Of a stretch of 64,000 nucleotides of DNA, positions 7,904 to 17,279 are shown in pieces (the stretch's first letter is position 1; every line of letters starts with the position of its first letter). The stretch is from Paraburkholderia sp. C35 (GTDB lineage: Bacteria > Pseudomonadota > Gammaproteobacteria > Burkholderiales > Burkholderiaceae). Position numbers and translations under genes: made by a program. The stretch covers positions 62,001-126,000 of the forward strand of contig NZ_QBUY01000006.1 of the NCBI RefSeq assembly GCF_003121405.1. The letters are read 5' to 3'. A model generated the notes under the pieces. It did not search any database. It was given only the letters and a program-made list of their open reading frames with translations, and was not told the DNA's origin.

Positions 7904-10013
7904 TGAGTCTCGTGCTCTTCATGTCGTCCTCAACGACGCTGTCAGCGAAATCGCCACGGGCCGAATCTGGAATCGAAAACTCGAATATCGCGCCTCGCGG
8001 CTCATTGCTCGATGCCCGTAACGACCCGCCATGCGCCTCCACGATCCAGCGGCTGACTGACAGGCCAATACCCATTCCCTCGCGCTTGGTGGTGTAGAAA
8101 GTCTCGAATACTCTTGCTGCCGTCGATGTGTCTATACCGACGCCCGTATCCTTGACTCGGACGTTCGCGCAGCCTTTGCAATAACTGACGCTGACGATCA
8201 CCTCGCGCGGACCATCGCACGTGGATTGCACCGCATCGATCGCATTGCGGATCAGGTTCAGAATGACCTGCTGCATCTGGATCCGATCCCCCATCACGAG
8301 TGGCAATCCTGAATCGTAGCGCTCCTCCAACCCAATACGATGCCGGCGAAGCTCGCTTTGCACCAGTTCGACAACCTCGCGCGTGGCGGCTCCGAGATCC
8401 CACCAGCTTGCGTTGATTTCCTTCTGACTGAACAGCGCTCTTAAACGCGAGATAACATCAGCCGCGCGATTGCCATCACGGATCGTTCGTCGCGCGGTTT
8501 CAATCGCACCTGCGATATTCGGCGGATCGCTGTTGAGCATGCGAAGACATGTGTTGGCATTCGTCACGATCCCCGACAACGGCTGATTCACCTCGTGTGC
8601 AATCGACGCCGTGAGCACACCGAGGCTGCTCGCCCTCGCGGCCTGCACCAGTTCACCGCGGGCCTGAGCGAGCGCTTCAGAAGCAAGGTGCCGCTCGGTG
8701 ACGTCTTGCACCGTGCCGACGTATTCGACTTCGCCCGTCAATGCCGTCGTGGCATACGCGCAGTAGTGCAAGTACTTGACTGCGCCGTCAGGCATGACAA
8801 TCCTGATCTGATCCTCGAAGTTGCCAGCACAATTGCCCGCGTGGTTAACAGGCTTTGCATCCTCGCCGAGCTTGTCGAAAAGGAACGGCGTATCGTCTGG
8901 ATGCGCGCGTTTCGCAAGCATCGAGCGGGTAATCTGCGTCCCGCGCTCGAACCCGAACATGCTGTATAGCGTGTTCGACCATGTCATGGTGTCGGAGCCG
9001 GCACGCCACGAAAACGTGCCGAGCCCGGCCAGGCGCTGCGCTTCCGCCAGCAGGGCCTCGCTACGCCGTACAGCCTCTTCTGCGAGCTTGCGATCATGAA
9101 CGTCGGTACAGGTGACGTACCAGCGCCTGATCACGCCAAGATCATCCCGCATCGCGTTGGCCCGCAACCAGAACCACCGATACTCGCCATCGCTTCGCTG
9201 GATTCGTACCTCGAATCCACCGTCGTCGCCGTCGTCCGTTGCGAGAATCGTGCGCCAGCGTTGCGTCGCACGTCGAAGATCATCCGGATGCAATGCCGTG
9301 GCCCAACCCCAGCCATCGCTCTGACTCGCTGAATATGCGGTATAGCGATACCACTGCTCATTGAAGAAATCAGCGTGGCCATCCGGCAAGCTCGACCAGA
9401 TGAGCATCGGTATCGTATTGACGATCAGGCTGAATTGCTTCTGACTCGCCGACCAGTTTTCCTCTGCACGCTTGCGGTCTTCGATATCGGTTCCCGTTCC
9501 GTACCATCGGACGATGGCGCCGGCATGATCGCGATACGGTTCGATCCGCAGCAGAAACCAACGATAGACCCCATCGTGACGGCGCAATCGCACCTCGGCT
9601 TCACTGGCATGCCCTGTCGCCAGCGATTCCCGCCACGTTGCCATTCGACGCGCGAGATCGCGCGGATGAATAGCCTGTTGCCAGCCCCAATTGCACGACT
9701 CTTCTGCGGGTATGCCCGTGTACTCGGCGTGGGCACGATTGAGAAACTCGCACGTTCCGTCTGGAAAGCTGCTCCACGCCATGATCGGCATAAGATCGAA
9801 GAGTTCTCGCAAGCCTTGTTTTGCAGGTGGCTTCGCAATCAGATCCACGAGGCGGTCTAGCGCCGGGACGGGACCTTTCCTGACGTGCGGTTGCGGAACG
9901 CGATCAACAGTCTGATGATCGGACGCAAGGGCGCGTCCTGCCATGCTCCCACGAATGTCGGTTCGACCCTTCAACGAGAGCATTTCCAATTCGATGTCTT
10001 CTGGCCGTTTCAT
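7887..10013 (-). CDS. Soluble PAS-domain sensor histidine kinase
   Basis: 708 residues with no obvious membrane segment, so probably cytoplasmic. Three PAS domains at roughly 70-185, 195-310 and 325-440 are each followed by PAC-type stretches (GTGTDIEDRK, CTDVHDRK, GTVQDVTERH). The phospho-acceptor box IAHEVNQPL has its histidine near 473. The ATPase has LNLIRNAIDA (N box), DTGVGI (G1), FYTTKREGMGIGLS (F/G2) and a closing AHGGSL. The HEVNQPL kinase type is shared with FixL/DctB/TodS-like sensors. ATG 10013 with GGAG upstream is preferred to the GTG at 10055. It is the first gene of the operon with two response regulators; the signal is unknown. Confidence 0.88.
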   Translation of the reverse strand: MKRPEDIELEMLSLKGRTDIRGSMAGRALASDHQTVDRVPQPHVRKGPVPALDRLVDLIAKPPAKQGLRELFDLMPIMAWSSFPDGTCEFLNRAHAEYTGIPAEESCNWGWQQAIHPRDLARRMATWRESLATGHASEAEVRLRRHDGVYRWFLLRIEPYRDHAGAIVRWYGTGTDIEDRKRAEENWSASQKQFSLIVNTIPMLIWSSLPDGHADFFNEQWYRYTAYSASQSDGWGWATALHPDDLRRATQRWRTILATDDGDDGGFEVRIQRSDGEYRWFWLRANAMRDDLGVIRRWYVTCTDVHDRKLAEEAVRRSEALLAEAQRLAGLGTFSWRAGSDTMTWSNTLYSMFGFERGTQITRSMLAKRAHPDDTPFLFDKLGEDAKPVNHAGNCAGNFEDQIRIVMPDGAVKYLHYCAYATTALTGEVEYVGTVQDVTERHLASEALAQARGELVQAARASSLGVLTASIAHEVNQPLSGIVTNANTCLRMLNSDPPNIAGAIETARRTIRDGNRAADVISRLRALFSQKEINASWWDLGAATREVVELVQSELRRHRIGLEERYDSGLPLVMGDRIQMQQVILNLIRNAIDAVQSTCDGPREVIVSVSYCKGCANVRVKDTGVGIDTSTAARVFETFYTTKREGMGIGLSVSRWIVEAHGGSLRASSNEPRGAIFEFSIPDSARGDFADSVVEDDMKSTRLNTIVQ

Positions 10014-10232
10014 TCCTCGCTCCAGCAACGAGAATGCCTGTGACTGATTTTCCACTGCAGATATATAGATTTACGTGAGCCAGCAACGACGTCGCATAGC
10101 TCAACGTAGAAAGATCAAGTACTCAAAAAAATATCACGCGCTCATGTTCTGGATTAGATGCGCGCGCACTGCCATACCCTTAATTGTTGTTAACAGTCGG
10201 CCCTCGACATTGTCAAACACATCATGCTCCGC

Positions 10233-11726
10233 TCACGCAGTAGCATGCGATACGAACTTCGTCACCAGATAATCATCAATCGCTTCGGACCCGCCCTCCG
10301 AGCCATAACCGCTTTCCTTCACGCCACCATAAGGCGTTTCGGGTAATCCCAGCCCCAGATGGTTGATCGACAACATGCCCGTTTCGAGTTCCGACGACAG
10401 CAGACTCGCGGTCGCATTGCTGCGTGTGAACGCATACGATGCCAAACCATAAGGCGGCCGGTTCGCCTCCTCGATGGCTTCTTCGATCGTATCGAATACA
10501 CCCAGAAGGGCGACGGGACCGAACGGCTCTTCGTTCATGATCTGCATGTCGGCCGTGACGTTGGTCAACACCGTGGGTGCAAGGAAATGCCCCGCATCGC
10601 CGATGCGGTGACCGCCTGTTTCGATTCGTGCTCCTCGCTCCACGGCATCGCCCACGAGCGCCTGCACTGCGCACAGACGCTTCGCGCTGAGTAGCGGCCC
10701 CATCGTCGTATCCGACAGCCTTCCGTTGCCGACACGAATGCGCTTTACCTCGGCAATGAACTTCTCCGTGAATGCCTTGTAGACACCACGCTGAATCAGA
10801 AAGCGGGTCGGCGACGCACATGCCTGTCCGCTATTGCGATACTTGGAATACGCCAGCAGTCTCGCTGCCGAATCAATATCGGCGTCGTCGAATATGAACG
10901 CGGGCGCATGGCCACCCAGTTCCATCGTGCAGCGCTTCATATGAATACCGGCAAGCGCCGCGATATTCTTACCCGCACGCGCCGAACCGGTGAACGAAAC
11001 CTTCCGGATGAACGGGTGCGATATCAGATACTCCGAAACGGCGGCGGGATCGCCATAGACGAGATTGAGCACGCCCGGCGGCACGCCCGCGTCGTTGAAA
11101 ATATCCGCGAGTGCCGAGGTCGTCTCGGGTGTTTCTTCCGCCGGTTTGATGACCATCGTGCATCCCGCAGCCAATGCAGCGCCGATCTTGCGAACGGCAT
11201 GCGAGACAGGAAAGCTCGATGGCGTGAAAGCGGCCACGGGTCCGACCGGCTCGCGCAAAACCTGCTGGCTGATCCCCGGTCCGCGCGCAGGAATCAGCCG
11301 ACCATACGCGCGCCGCCCCTCTTCCGCACACCAGTCGAGAAGCTCGGCGGCAAGATCGATTTCGATCGCCGCTTCCTTTAACGGCTTTCCCTGCTCGCGC
11401 GTCACCAGCGACGCAATGTGCGGCGCGCGCTCGCGAAGCAAATCGGCTGCCGACCGTATGATCCTGCATCGATTGAAGGCGGAACGCCTGCGCCATGCCG
11501 CAAAGCCTGCACGGCTCGCAGCGACGGCAGCAGCGAGATCGGCCTGTCCTGCATGAATGAGCCGGCCGCTGATGCGTCCGCTGACGGGATCATAGACATC
11601 GGTATGGCTGCTCCCCGTCGCTTCAACCCACTTGCCATCGATAAACAGGCGGTTATGCGTGTGTACGTGGGCCTCCGAAGCGCTTCCATCGTCTGCGCTA
11701 CGAATTCTGTGCGCCATCTTGTCCAT
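10233..11726 (-). CDS. NAD(P)-dependent aldehyde dehydrogenase (succinate-semialdehyde-dehydrogenase-like)
   Basis: About 497 residues of the aldehyde dehydrogenase superfamily: cofactor-binding SFTGSARAGK, catalytic glutamate in MELGGHAPAF, nucleophilic cysteine in NSGQACASPTR, and a C-terminal NEEPFGPVALL. The closest general pattern is NAD-dependent succinate-semialdehyde or related acyl-aldehyde oxidation, but the substrate cannot be fixed. ATG 11726 is one of several possible starts (GTG 11756 and other ATGs nearby). It is divergent from the LysR at 12045 over about 320 bases, the classic layout of a LysR regulator with its target. Confidence 0.87.
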   Translation of the reverse strand: MDKMAHRIRSADDGSASEAHVHTHNRLFIDGKWVEATGSSHTDVYDPVSGRISGRLIHAGQADLAAAVAASRAGFAAWRRRSAFNRCRIIRSAADLLRERAPHIASLVTREQGKPLKEAAIEIDLAAELLDWCAEEGRRAYGRLIPARGPGISQQVLREPVGPVAAFTPSSFPVSHAVRKIGAALAAGCTMVIKPAEETPETTSALADIFNDAGVPPGVLNLVYGDPAAVSEYLISHPFIRKVSFTGSARAGKNIAALAGIHMKRCTMELGGHAPAFIFDDADIDSAARLLAYSKYRNSGQACASPTRFLIQRGVYKAFTEKFIAEVKRIRVGNGRLSDTTMGPLLSAKRLCAVQALVGDAVERGARIETGGHRIGDAGHFLAPTVLTNVTADMQIMNEEPFGPVALLGVFDTIEEAIEEANRPPYGLASYAFTRSNATASLLSSELETGMLSINHLGLGLPETPYGGVKESGYGSEGGSEAIDDYLVTKFVSHATA

Positions 11727-12044
11727 CACGTGTGGCCCGCCAATCATGCAATTCACGCTTTCATCCCCGGTCCGTGCGCCATGACACGCCGGCGTGAACA
11801 GTGGAACTGCCGCTGACGCATGACGAGTGTGCTGCTACTAAACATCATGGATTTCGTTCATAATCCTTTATACGGCTGAGCAAATGCCTGCGACAAGGCA
11901 TGACCGAATGTTAGCAGCACCATTTCTGGATGCTTATGCCGTTATGTGGATACCCATGACTAAACGTTATACGTTCGAGGACGCGCAAAAACCCTCATCC
12001 GACGCCGGCCAGCACAGCCCCGTCAATGCGGTCGAGGGGCACCG
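11727..12044. promoter_or_regulatory. Divergent control region between aldehyde dehydrogenase and LysR
   Basis: About 320 bases without a gene. It holds the palindrome AACGT-TAT-ACGTT at 11963-11975, about 70 bases before the LysR start, a plausible LysR-type site. AT-rich stretches near 11845-11870 could be the dehydrogenase promoter. No firm -35/-10 pair was identified. Confidence 0.4.
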
Positions 12045-12956
12045 ATGAAGTTCAAGTTGCGGCAAATGGAGGCGTTTCGGGCTGTCATGCTCACGGGTAC
12101 CGTGAGCGGCGCGGCGCGCATGTTATACGTCTCGCAGCCGGCAGTTAGCAGGTTGCTGAATCACACGGAGACCACCCTCGGTATCAAACTGTTCGAGCGC
12201 ACGGGTGGCAAACTGCTGCCCACCTCGGCTGCCGTCGCACTGCTCGAAGAGGTGCAGCAGGTTTATGACGCTGCCATTAGCGTCGGACGCTTCGTTGAAG
12301 ATCTGGCGAGTCAGTCGACTACGGAGATCAGCGTGAGTTGCAGTCCATGTCTTGGACTCATACTCCTGCCGCGAGTGATTGAATTGTTTAGTCAACGCAA
12401 TCCGAAAGCGCGGATCCGCTTTCACACCACGCTCACGACAGACACACCGAACGAACTGCTGAGCAAGAAAACGGATCTCGCCGTCGTCGTGTCTCCCGTT
12501 ACCAATCCGAATCTCGCCGTTGAGAATCTGGGTACGGGCCGGATGGTCTGCGTGATGCGGCCCGATCATCCGCTTGCAGCGCGCAAGGTTGTCGCGTTCG
12601 CCGATCTGGTGGATCACAAGACCATCTTTTGCACACCCAGCATCGACTTCGGCAGGCTCATCCGTTCGACATTCGAGGCCCATGGCTTCGACATCACGCC
12701 CAGCATCGAAGCGCCTCGCGCCGAGCTTGCCTGCGCGCTCGCCATGCGCGCCCTGGGTGTGGCGATCGTGGATGAATTTTCTGTCGCGAACGGCGTCTGG
12801 GCAGGACTCGCTATCAGGCCGCTACTCGAACCGATCAACTACAGCGTCAGCCTCGTGCTGCCGAAGTTCTCCGTTCGCTCTCGCATGGTCGAAGAGTTCA
12901 CGGAGATCTTGCGGGACTGCATGCGCCTGCACGCCGCCGGGCAACCGTTCGCCTGA
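12045..12956 (+). CDS. LysR-family transcriptional regulator
   Basis: 303 residues. The N-terminal winged helix (MEAFRAVMLTGTVSGAARML, then VSQPAVSRLLNHTE) covers residues 8-65, and the type-2 periplasmic-binding-like effector domain makes up the rest. It is the complete paralogue of the truncated regulator at the left edge, sharing ELLSKKTDLAV and PRAELACALA. It is divergent from the aldehyde dehydrogenase and so probably senses a substrate or product of that enzyme. Nothing in the sequence names the effector. Confidence 0.87.
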   Translation: MKFKLRQMEAFRAVMLTGTVSGAARMLYVSQPAVSRLLNHTETTLGIKLFERTGGKLLPTSAAVALLEEVQQVYDAAISVGRFVEDLASQSTTEISVSCSPCLGLILLPRVIELFSQRNPKARIRFHTTLTTDTPNELLSKKTDLAVVVSPVTNPNLAVENLGTGRMVCVMRPDHPLAARKVVAFADLVDHKTIFCTPSIDFGRLIRSTFEAHGFDITPSIEAPRAELACALAMRALGVAIVDEFSVANGVWAGLAIRPLLEPINYSVSLVLPKFSVRSRMVEEFTEILRDCMRLHAAGQPFA

Positions 12957-13026
12957 TGTCGCGCACCGCAGAACACGTCCGGATGCTAACCTGCGAAGGA
13001 ACAAGCGCGAATCCGCACCGAACTCC

Positions 13027-13593
13027 ATGAACACGAATCAGCCTATGCAATACCTGTATAAATTCATGCCATCCCCAGTCGGAAGGCTCACACTGGTTGC
13101 CGAGCCTTCGGCGCTCGTCGCGATTCTCTGGGAAAAAGACCGTCCGGGTCGCGTTCGACTGGGTTCGATTCAGGAGCAAAACGACCATCCGACACTGCTC
13201 GAGGTGGACCGTCAGTTGAAGGAATACTTTGCCGGCAAACGCGACCGCTTCGATCTTCCACTCAATTTCCACGGAACAGAGTTTCAGAAGAAGGTCTGGA
13301 ATGCGCTACTCGACATTCCGTACGGCGAAACGCGGACTTACGGCGAAATCGCCACAGCCATTGGAAACCCGACGGCTGTGCGGGCCGTAGGCGCTGCGAA
13401 CGGACGTAATCCGATTTCGATTGTCGCGCCGTGCCATCGCGTCATTGGATCATCCGGCGAACTGACAGGCTTCGCTGGAGGACTCGCCGCCAAGGAAACG
13501 CTACTCGTACTCGAAGAAGCACGCTGGGGCGCCGCGCTGCGAAAAGCGCCGCAGCATAACGCGGGCAGCAGCGATCAGGGCAAGCTGTTCTGA
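13027..13593 (+). CDS. ogt: Methylated-DNA--protein-cysteine methyltransferase
   Basis: 188 residues. The C-terminal domain carries the methyl-acceptor motif IVAPCHRVIG (cysteine near residue 138), preceded by the winged-helix stretch IPYGETRTYGEIA and followed by LTGFAGGLAAKE. It repairs O6-methylguanine and O4-methylthymine by irreversible transfer of the alkyl group to the cysteine. There is no AdaA-like zinc domain, so it is the Ogt type rather than Ada. The start at 13027 is not supported by a strong ribosome-binding site; ATG 13045 is possible. It follows the LysR gene by 70 bases but is functionally unrelated to it. Confidence 0.9.
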   Translation: MNTNQPMQYLYKFMPSPVGRLTLVAEPSALVAILWEKDRPGRVRLGSIQEQNDHPTLLEVDRQLKEYFAGKRDRFDLPLNFHGTEFQKKVWNALLDIPYGETRTYGEIATAIGNPTAVRAVGAANGRNPISIVAPCHRVIGSSGELTGFAGGLAAKETLLVLEEARWGAALRKAPQHNAGSSDQGKLF

Positions 13594-13626
13594 TTCCGCT
13601 GCCCTGTGGAGCGTGGCTTGCATGCG

Positions 13627-14130
13627 TCAGGCTTCGACTGAATGAATGGCACCGAGAAAATCCATCTTCCCTACGTCCACGCCGTTATTCCGAAGGATTG
13701 CGTAGGCCATCGCAACGTGAAAGTACACGTTCGGAATCACTATCTGCAGCAGATACTGTTCGCCAGGAATGAGTCCCGGCACCCACGACACCTTGACCAT
13801 CTGCTCACTCGCAGCCGAGTAACGGTCGTCTGACACGCTTTCTGCGAACTCGACCGTCTTGCGAATGCGCGCGCGCACTTCTGCGATGGTGCGCTCGTTG
13901 TCTTCATGTTGCGGCGGCTTCTGCCCCGCCAGCCAGGCCGCACCACCCTTCAGATAATCACACGCGCTCTGTACCTGATAAATAAACGCGCCCATGTCGG
14001 GCGCGAGACGCGCCGACAGTAGCACGCTCACGTCGAAGCGCTTTGCATTCGCGAATTGCTCAGCCTTGTCGAGATAACGCTCGATGCCTTTGACTGCCTG
14101 CGTGCATTGCTCAATTGCCTGTGCGTACAT
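13627..14130 (-). CDS. DUF1993 family protein
   Basis: 167 residues matching the DUF1993 pattern: a YAQAIEQ-type N terminus, LLSARLAPDMGAF and a CDYLKGGAAWLAG segment, then a C-terminal VYFHVAMAYAILRNNGVDVGKMDFLG. The family resembles DinB/helical-bundle proteins and has no proven biochemical role. Start 14130 has GGAG five bases upstream and is better than 14151. It is convergent with ogt and divergent from the isochorismatase copy B. Function unknown. Confidence 0.8.
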   Translation of the reverse strand: MYAQAIEQCTQAVKGIERYLDKAEQFANAKRFDVSVLLSARLAPDMGAFIYQVQSACDYLKGGAAWLAGQKPPQHEDNERTIAEVRARIRKTVEFAESVSDDRYSAASEQMVKVSWVPGLIPGEQYLLQIVIPNVYFHVAMAYAILRNNGVDVGKMDFLGAIHSVEA

Positions 14131-14202
14131 CGTGTTCTCCGGATTTCGCAAATGATTCAGGATATAGATTACTTCTGGATTCGGTCACAACTTCTCGAAT
14201 CA

Positions 14203-14245
14203 ATACCTTAGTCCAATTGTGGCGGACCTTTCGGTGTGGCGTAAT
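14203..14245 (+). promoter_or_regulatory. Promoter with 17-bp box (first member) for isochorismatase copy B
   Basis: The box ATACCTTAGTCCAATTG (14203-14219) runs into TTGTGG as -35 (14217-14222), a 17-base spacer and CGTAAT as -10 (14240-14245), ending 33 bases before the ATG at 14279. The box is identical to that at 22526-22542, and the -10 hexamer falls at the same distance there. This is the arrangement expected for an activator that binds against the -35. Confidence 0.6.
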
Positions 14246-14278
14246 GCGCGTCATCGACCTGACTCGAGGAGGCTGGAA

Positions 14279-14974
14279 ATGTTCACGTTCACGCATCGCA
14301 ATCCGGAGATGCAGCTTGACCGGAATCACACCGCTCTCGTGCTGGCCGATATACAGAACGAGTTTCTGTCGGATACGGGCAGCTATTACCCCATGATCGA
14401 ACATAGCCTCAAGGAACATAACGTTCATCAACACCTCGAGGAACTCCTGCGCACCGCGAAGGAATGTGGCCTGCCCGTCATTCATTCGCCACATTATTAC
14501 AATCCGACCGATGGTCAGTGGGTTGCACCCGGCGGCGCGATTTCAGATTACCTCGCCACCCAGATCAGTTTTGTCGGACGCAAGGATCCCGTGGATCTCG
14601 AAGGTTTTGCAGGCTCCGGCGCCGACTATCCCGAGCGCTATAAGAAGTACCTTCAGGATGGCAAAACCGCCAACACGTCACCGCATAAGGGCGCCTCTGC
14701 GCGCACCAACGATGTGCTCAAGCAGTTGCGCATGCGGCGCATCGAGAAAGTCATCATGGCGGGGCCAGTTGCAAACATCTGCCTTGAAGGACACATGCGC
14801 GACATCATCGAAGAAGGCATGGAAGTGGCCATGGTGCGCGATGCGGTAGCCGGCGGCCGCAATGAAGAAGGCGATGCCTACCTTGCCGCGATGATCAATT
14901 ACCGCTTTTTCGCCAACGCTGTCTGGACCACGGAAGAAGCCGTCAAGCGCATGAAAGCCATCGGATCGACATAG
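14279..14974 (+). CDS. Isochorismatase-family cysteine hydrolase (copy B)
   Basis: 231 residues, nearly the same protein as copy A at 3148-3852; differences are mostly conservative and the two share long identical stretches such as FVGRKDPVDLEGFAGSG. The aspartate in LVLADIQNEFL and the cysteine in NICLEGH are kept. AGGAGG six bases before ATG 14279 fixes the start. It appears monocistronic: a promoter lies directly upstream and a 10-bp stem hairpin directly downstream. Unlike copy A it carries the 17-bp box, so the two copies are probably differently regulated. The substrate is unknown. Confidence 0.87.
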   Translation: MFTFTHRNPEMQLDRNHTALVLADIQNEFLSDTGSYYPMIEHSLKEHNVHQHLEELLRTAKECGLPVIHSPHYYNPTDGQWVAPGGAISDYLATQISFVGRKDPVDLEGFAGSGADYPERYKKYLQDGKTANTSPHKGASARTNDVLKQLRMRRIEKVIMAGPVANICLEGHMRDIIEEGMEVAMVRDAVAGGRNEEGDAYLAAMINYRFFANAVWTTEEAVKRMKAIGST

Positions 14975-14977
14975 GAC

Positions 14978-15002
14978 CTGCGCGCTCCTTTAGAGCGCGC
15001 AG
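14978..15002. terminator. Hairpin with perfect 10-bp stem
   Basis: CTGCGCGCTC and its complement flank a 5-base loop, beginning 3 bases after the isochorismatase stop and lying between convergent genes (TetR stop at 15039). GC-rich without a T-run, probably a bidirectional terminator. Confidence 0.55.
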
Positions 15003-15038
15003 CCGCCTCGAACATGTCGCGGGCAACCGACACTGATT

Positions 15039-15689
15039 CTATGAATCGACGGAGGCCGATATGTCGTCCATCCACTCAGTCGACTGGGCATCACCAGCAC
15101 CATGCTGTGCGTCGCCCTTCGACGTATGCGGCGTTGGCCAGATTTCAGACACATGGTGTTTCGTCTCGTCGAGGATCCGGCCTGACAGTTCCGGGTCATC
15201 GACGATACGCGAGATGGTGAGCGCACCAAGAATTGCGGAGAAGGCAAAGATCGCTGCGCCTTCTTCCGATGTTCCCTGCCTCGCCATTCTGTCGATCAAT
15301 TCCCGATATCCACGCGTTGCAGTCCGGCGAGTCTCGACGTCGGCGCGAGCGAGTTCACTGCCCATTGCGATCAAAGGACAGGCGACCAGACGCTCCCTGT
15401 AGCTTTTGTCCCAGATATAGGCTTCAAAATGGTCAAGAAACGCTTGTTCGCCCGATCGGGCCGAAGTATCCATGGCGTCGAGTGTGGACTCCATGCCAGC
15501 CGCGCACGCTTCCGCCACCAGATGATCCTTGGACGCGAAGTGCCGGTAAAAACCACCAGGTGTCAGTCCCGCTGCCGACATGATCTCCGCGACGCCCGTC
15601 GCGTGAATCCCGTTGCATCTGAATGCATCTGCAGCAGCCTGAACAATGCGTTTGCGGGTCTCTGCTGTCTCGGCTTTCGACTTCTTCAT
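15039..15689 (-). CDS. TetR-family regulator, probable repressor of the divergent RND efflux operon
   Basis: 216 residues. The helix-turn-helix spans about residues 8-55 (TGVAEIMSAAGLTPGGFYRHF); the ligand domain has CPLIAMGSELARADVETR, as in the paralogue at 6040. It is divergent from the RND operon that begins at 16017, the standard AcrR/TtgR-like layout. A perfect 6-bp-arm palindrome lies 28 bases upstream of its start, suggesting autoregulation. The inducer is unknown. Confidence 0.88.
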   Translation of the reverse strand: MKKSKAETAETRKRIVQAAADAFRCNGIHATGVAEIMSAAGLTPGGFYRHFASKDHLVAEACAAGMESTLDAMDTSARSGEQAFLDHFEAYIWDKSYRERLVACPLIAMGSELARADVETRRTATRGYRELIDRMARQGTSEEGAAIFAFSAILGALTISRIVDDPELSGRILDETKHHVSEIWPTPHTSKGDAQHGAGDAQSTEWMDDISASVDS

Positions 15690-16016
15690 ACCGTTACTCC
15701 TTGCGCCTGAGCGATCCGGTTTCTATCGAAACCATCATCAGTCGTTGCGGACATGTGGTCCGTTTCGATGGCATATCAAGGTGCGCACATGTGAATTTCA
15801 AAATCTTCAATCGCGGCGATTTCGCCACCAGGAGCGCACAACTGGCGCACATGCCCGTCTGCTGCCGCGGTATCCAGTGTCTTACTACGCCGCGTGCATT
15901 CTTGACATTGTGGATTATACCCATTATCTTGATCGCGGATAGTAAAGGTTCATCATCTAACGCAGGATTGGGCGATACGTGGATGTTTCCAGCCTGTTTA
16001 CCTAATTGGGATTGTC
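15690..16016. promoter_or_regulatory. Divergent control region of tetR and the RND operon
   Basis: 327 bases without a gene. A good sigma-70-like promoter for the pump operon is TTGACA (15902-15907), 17 bases, TATCTT (15925-15930), about 86 bases before the first start. The palindrome GGTTTCTATCGAAACC lies at 15718-15733 near the tetR start. Confidence 0.55.
15718..15733. promoter_or_regulatory. Candidate TetR operator palindrome
   Basis: GGTTTC and GAAACC are perfect inverted arms around TATC, 28 bases upstream of the TetR start. It is similar to GTTAGTATCGAAC upstream of the paralogous TetR at 6040. Confidence 0.45.
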
Positions 16017-17279
16017 ATGAATGACCGTATGAATCAGGCCGAGGCAGGAGTGGTAGCGCCGAAAGGCTCGCCAAAAGGCTCGGCATCAGCTGGAAGCACG
16101 CGTTGGATCGGCAAGGCCGTCGCCCTCGCCGTGATAGTCGGCGTCGCTGCCACGGCATACCACCTGCACCAATCAGGCTCCGCACCCGTTGCGGCACCAC
16201 CGCCGCCGCCCGTAGCCGTAAGCGCGCCGTTGCAGCGCGACATCGAAGGCCGGCTCGGTTTTCTCGGGCAGTTCTCGCCCGTCAATCGTGTCGAACTGCG
16301 CGCTCAGGTTGGCGGCACGCTCATGCAGATTCATTTCAAGGATGGCGATGTCGTTCACAAGGGCGACCTGCTGTTCGAGATCGACCCTGAGCCGTACCAG
16401 ATCAAACTGAGCCAGGCGACGGCCGAACTCGAATCGGCGAAAGCCCGGCTCGACCTCGCAGTGCGCCAGCTTGCACGGGCACAGGAACTTCAGCGCGCTG
16501 AGGCAGGCACCGTGGAAAACGTCGATCAGAAGGTCGCGGAACTGCATGCTGCGCAGGCTGCCGTCGACAACGGCAACGCGCTGGTCCGCGATGCGAAGTT
16601 CGACCTGGATCGCTGCAAGGTCTATGCGCCGTTCACTGGGCGCATGGGCACTCACCTCGTATCGACGGGTAACCTGATCTCGGGTAGCCGCGCTGCGAGC
16701 AGCCCTACCACGCTGCTTGCCACCATCGTTTCGCTCGATCCCATCTGGCTTGATTTCGACATGAGCGAAAACGACTACGCTGCATTCCAGCACGCCCGCG
16801 AAGCCCAGAAAGGACCGTTGGCCGATACGGTAGCCATCTCGCCGACGGGAGAAGCCGGATTCGCACGCAAAGGCACGCTGAACTTCATCGACAACACGCT
16901 CGACCGTTCGAGCGGAACGATCCACGCCCGTGCCACGATCCCCAACAGCGACCTTGCGTTGACACCTGGCGGCTTCGCGCGCGTGCGGCTGGCAGTGTCG
17001 GCGCCGCAGCCTGCGTTGCTCGTTCCCGATGCCGCCGTGCTCGCGGATCAAACCGATCACATGGTGTATGTCGTCGGCCAGGATGATGTCGTGACGCCGA
17101 AGAAGGTCGAGATCGGCGATCTGCGCGATGGCCTGCGCGTGATCCGTTCGGGTCTCGCGCCGACCGACAAGGTGGTCATCGACGGGATTCCGACTGTCAG
17201 GCCGGGCGCGAAGGTGTCGCCGCATGCTGGCACCATCGAGTCCACGCCGGAGCAGCAAACTGAAGGAGCCAAGTCGTGA
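16017..17279 (+). CDS. RND efflux periplasmic adaptor subunit (HlyD/AcrA family)
   Basis: 420 residues. An N-terminal membrane anchor (AVALAVIVGVAATAYHL, about residues 35-52) has no lipobox. A proline-rich linker follows, then the lipoyl half-motif GRLGFLGQFSPVNRVELRAQ, a coiled-coil hairpin around 120-200 (AKARLDLAVRQLARAQELQR), and beta-barrel and membrane-proximal domains (FARVRLAVSA). It links the inner-membrane pump to the outer-membrane channel. Its stop overlaps the pump start by 4 bases, so translation is coupled. First gene of the tripartite operon, opposite the TetR repressor. Confidence 0.92.
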   Translation: MNDRMNQAEAGVVAPKGSPKGSASAGSTRWIGKAVALAVIVGVAATAYHLHQSGSAPVAAPPPPPVAVSAPLQRDIEGRLGFLGQFSPVNRVELRAQVGGTLMQIHFKDGDVVHKGDLLFEIDPEPYQIKLSQATAELESAKARLDLAVRQLARAQELQRAEAGTVENVDQKVAELHAAQAAVDNGNALVRDAKFDLDRCKVYAPFTGRMGTHLVSTGNLISGSRAASSPTTLLATIVSLDPIWLDFDMSENDYAAFQHAREAQKGPLADTVAISPTGEAGFARKGTLNFIDNTLDRSSGTIHARATIPNSDLALTPGGFARVRLAVSAPQPALLVPDAAVLADQTDHMVYVVGQDDVVTPKKVEIGDLRDGLRVIRSGLAPTDKVVIDGIPTVRPGAKVSPHAGTIESTPEQQTEGAKS

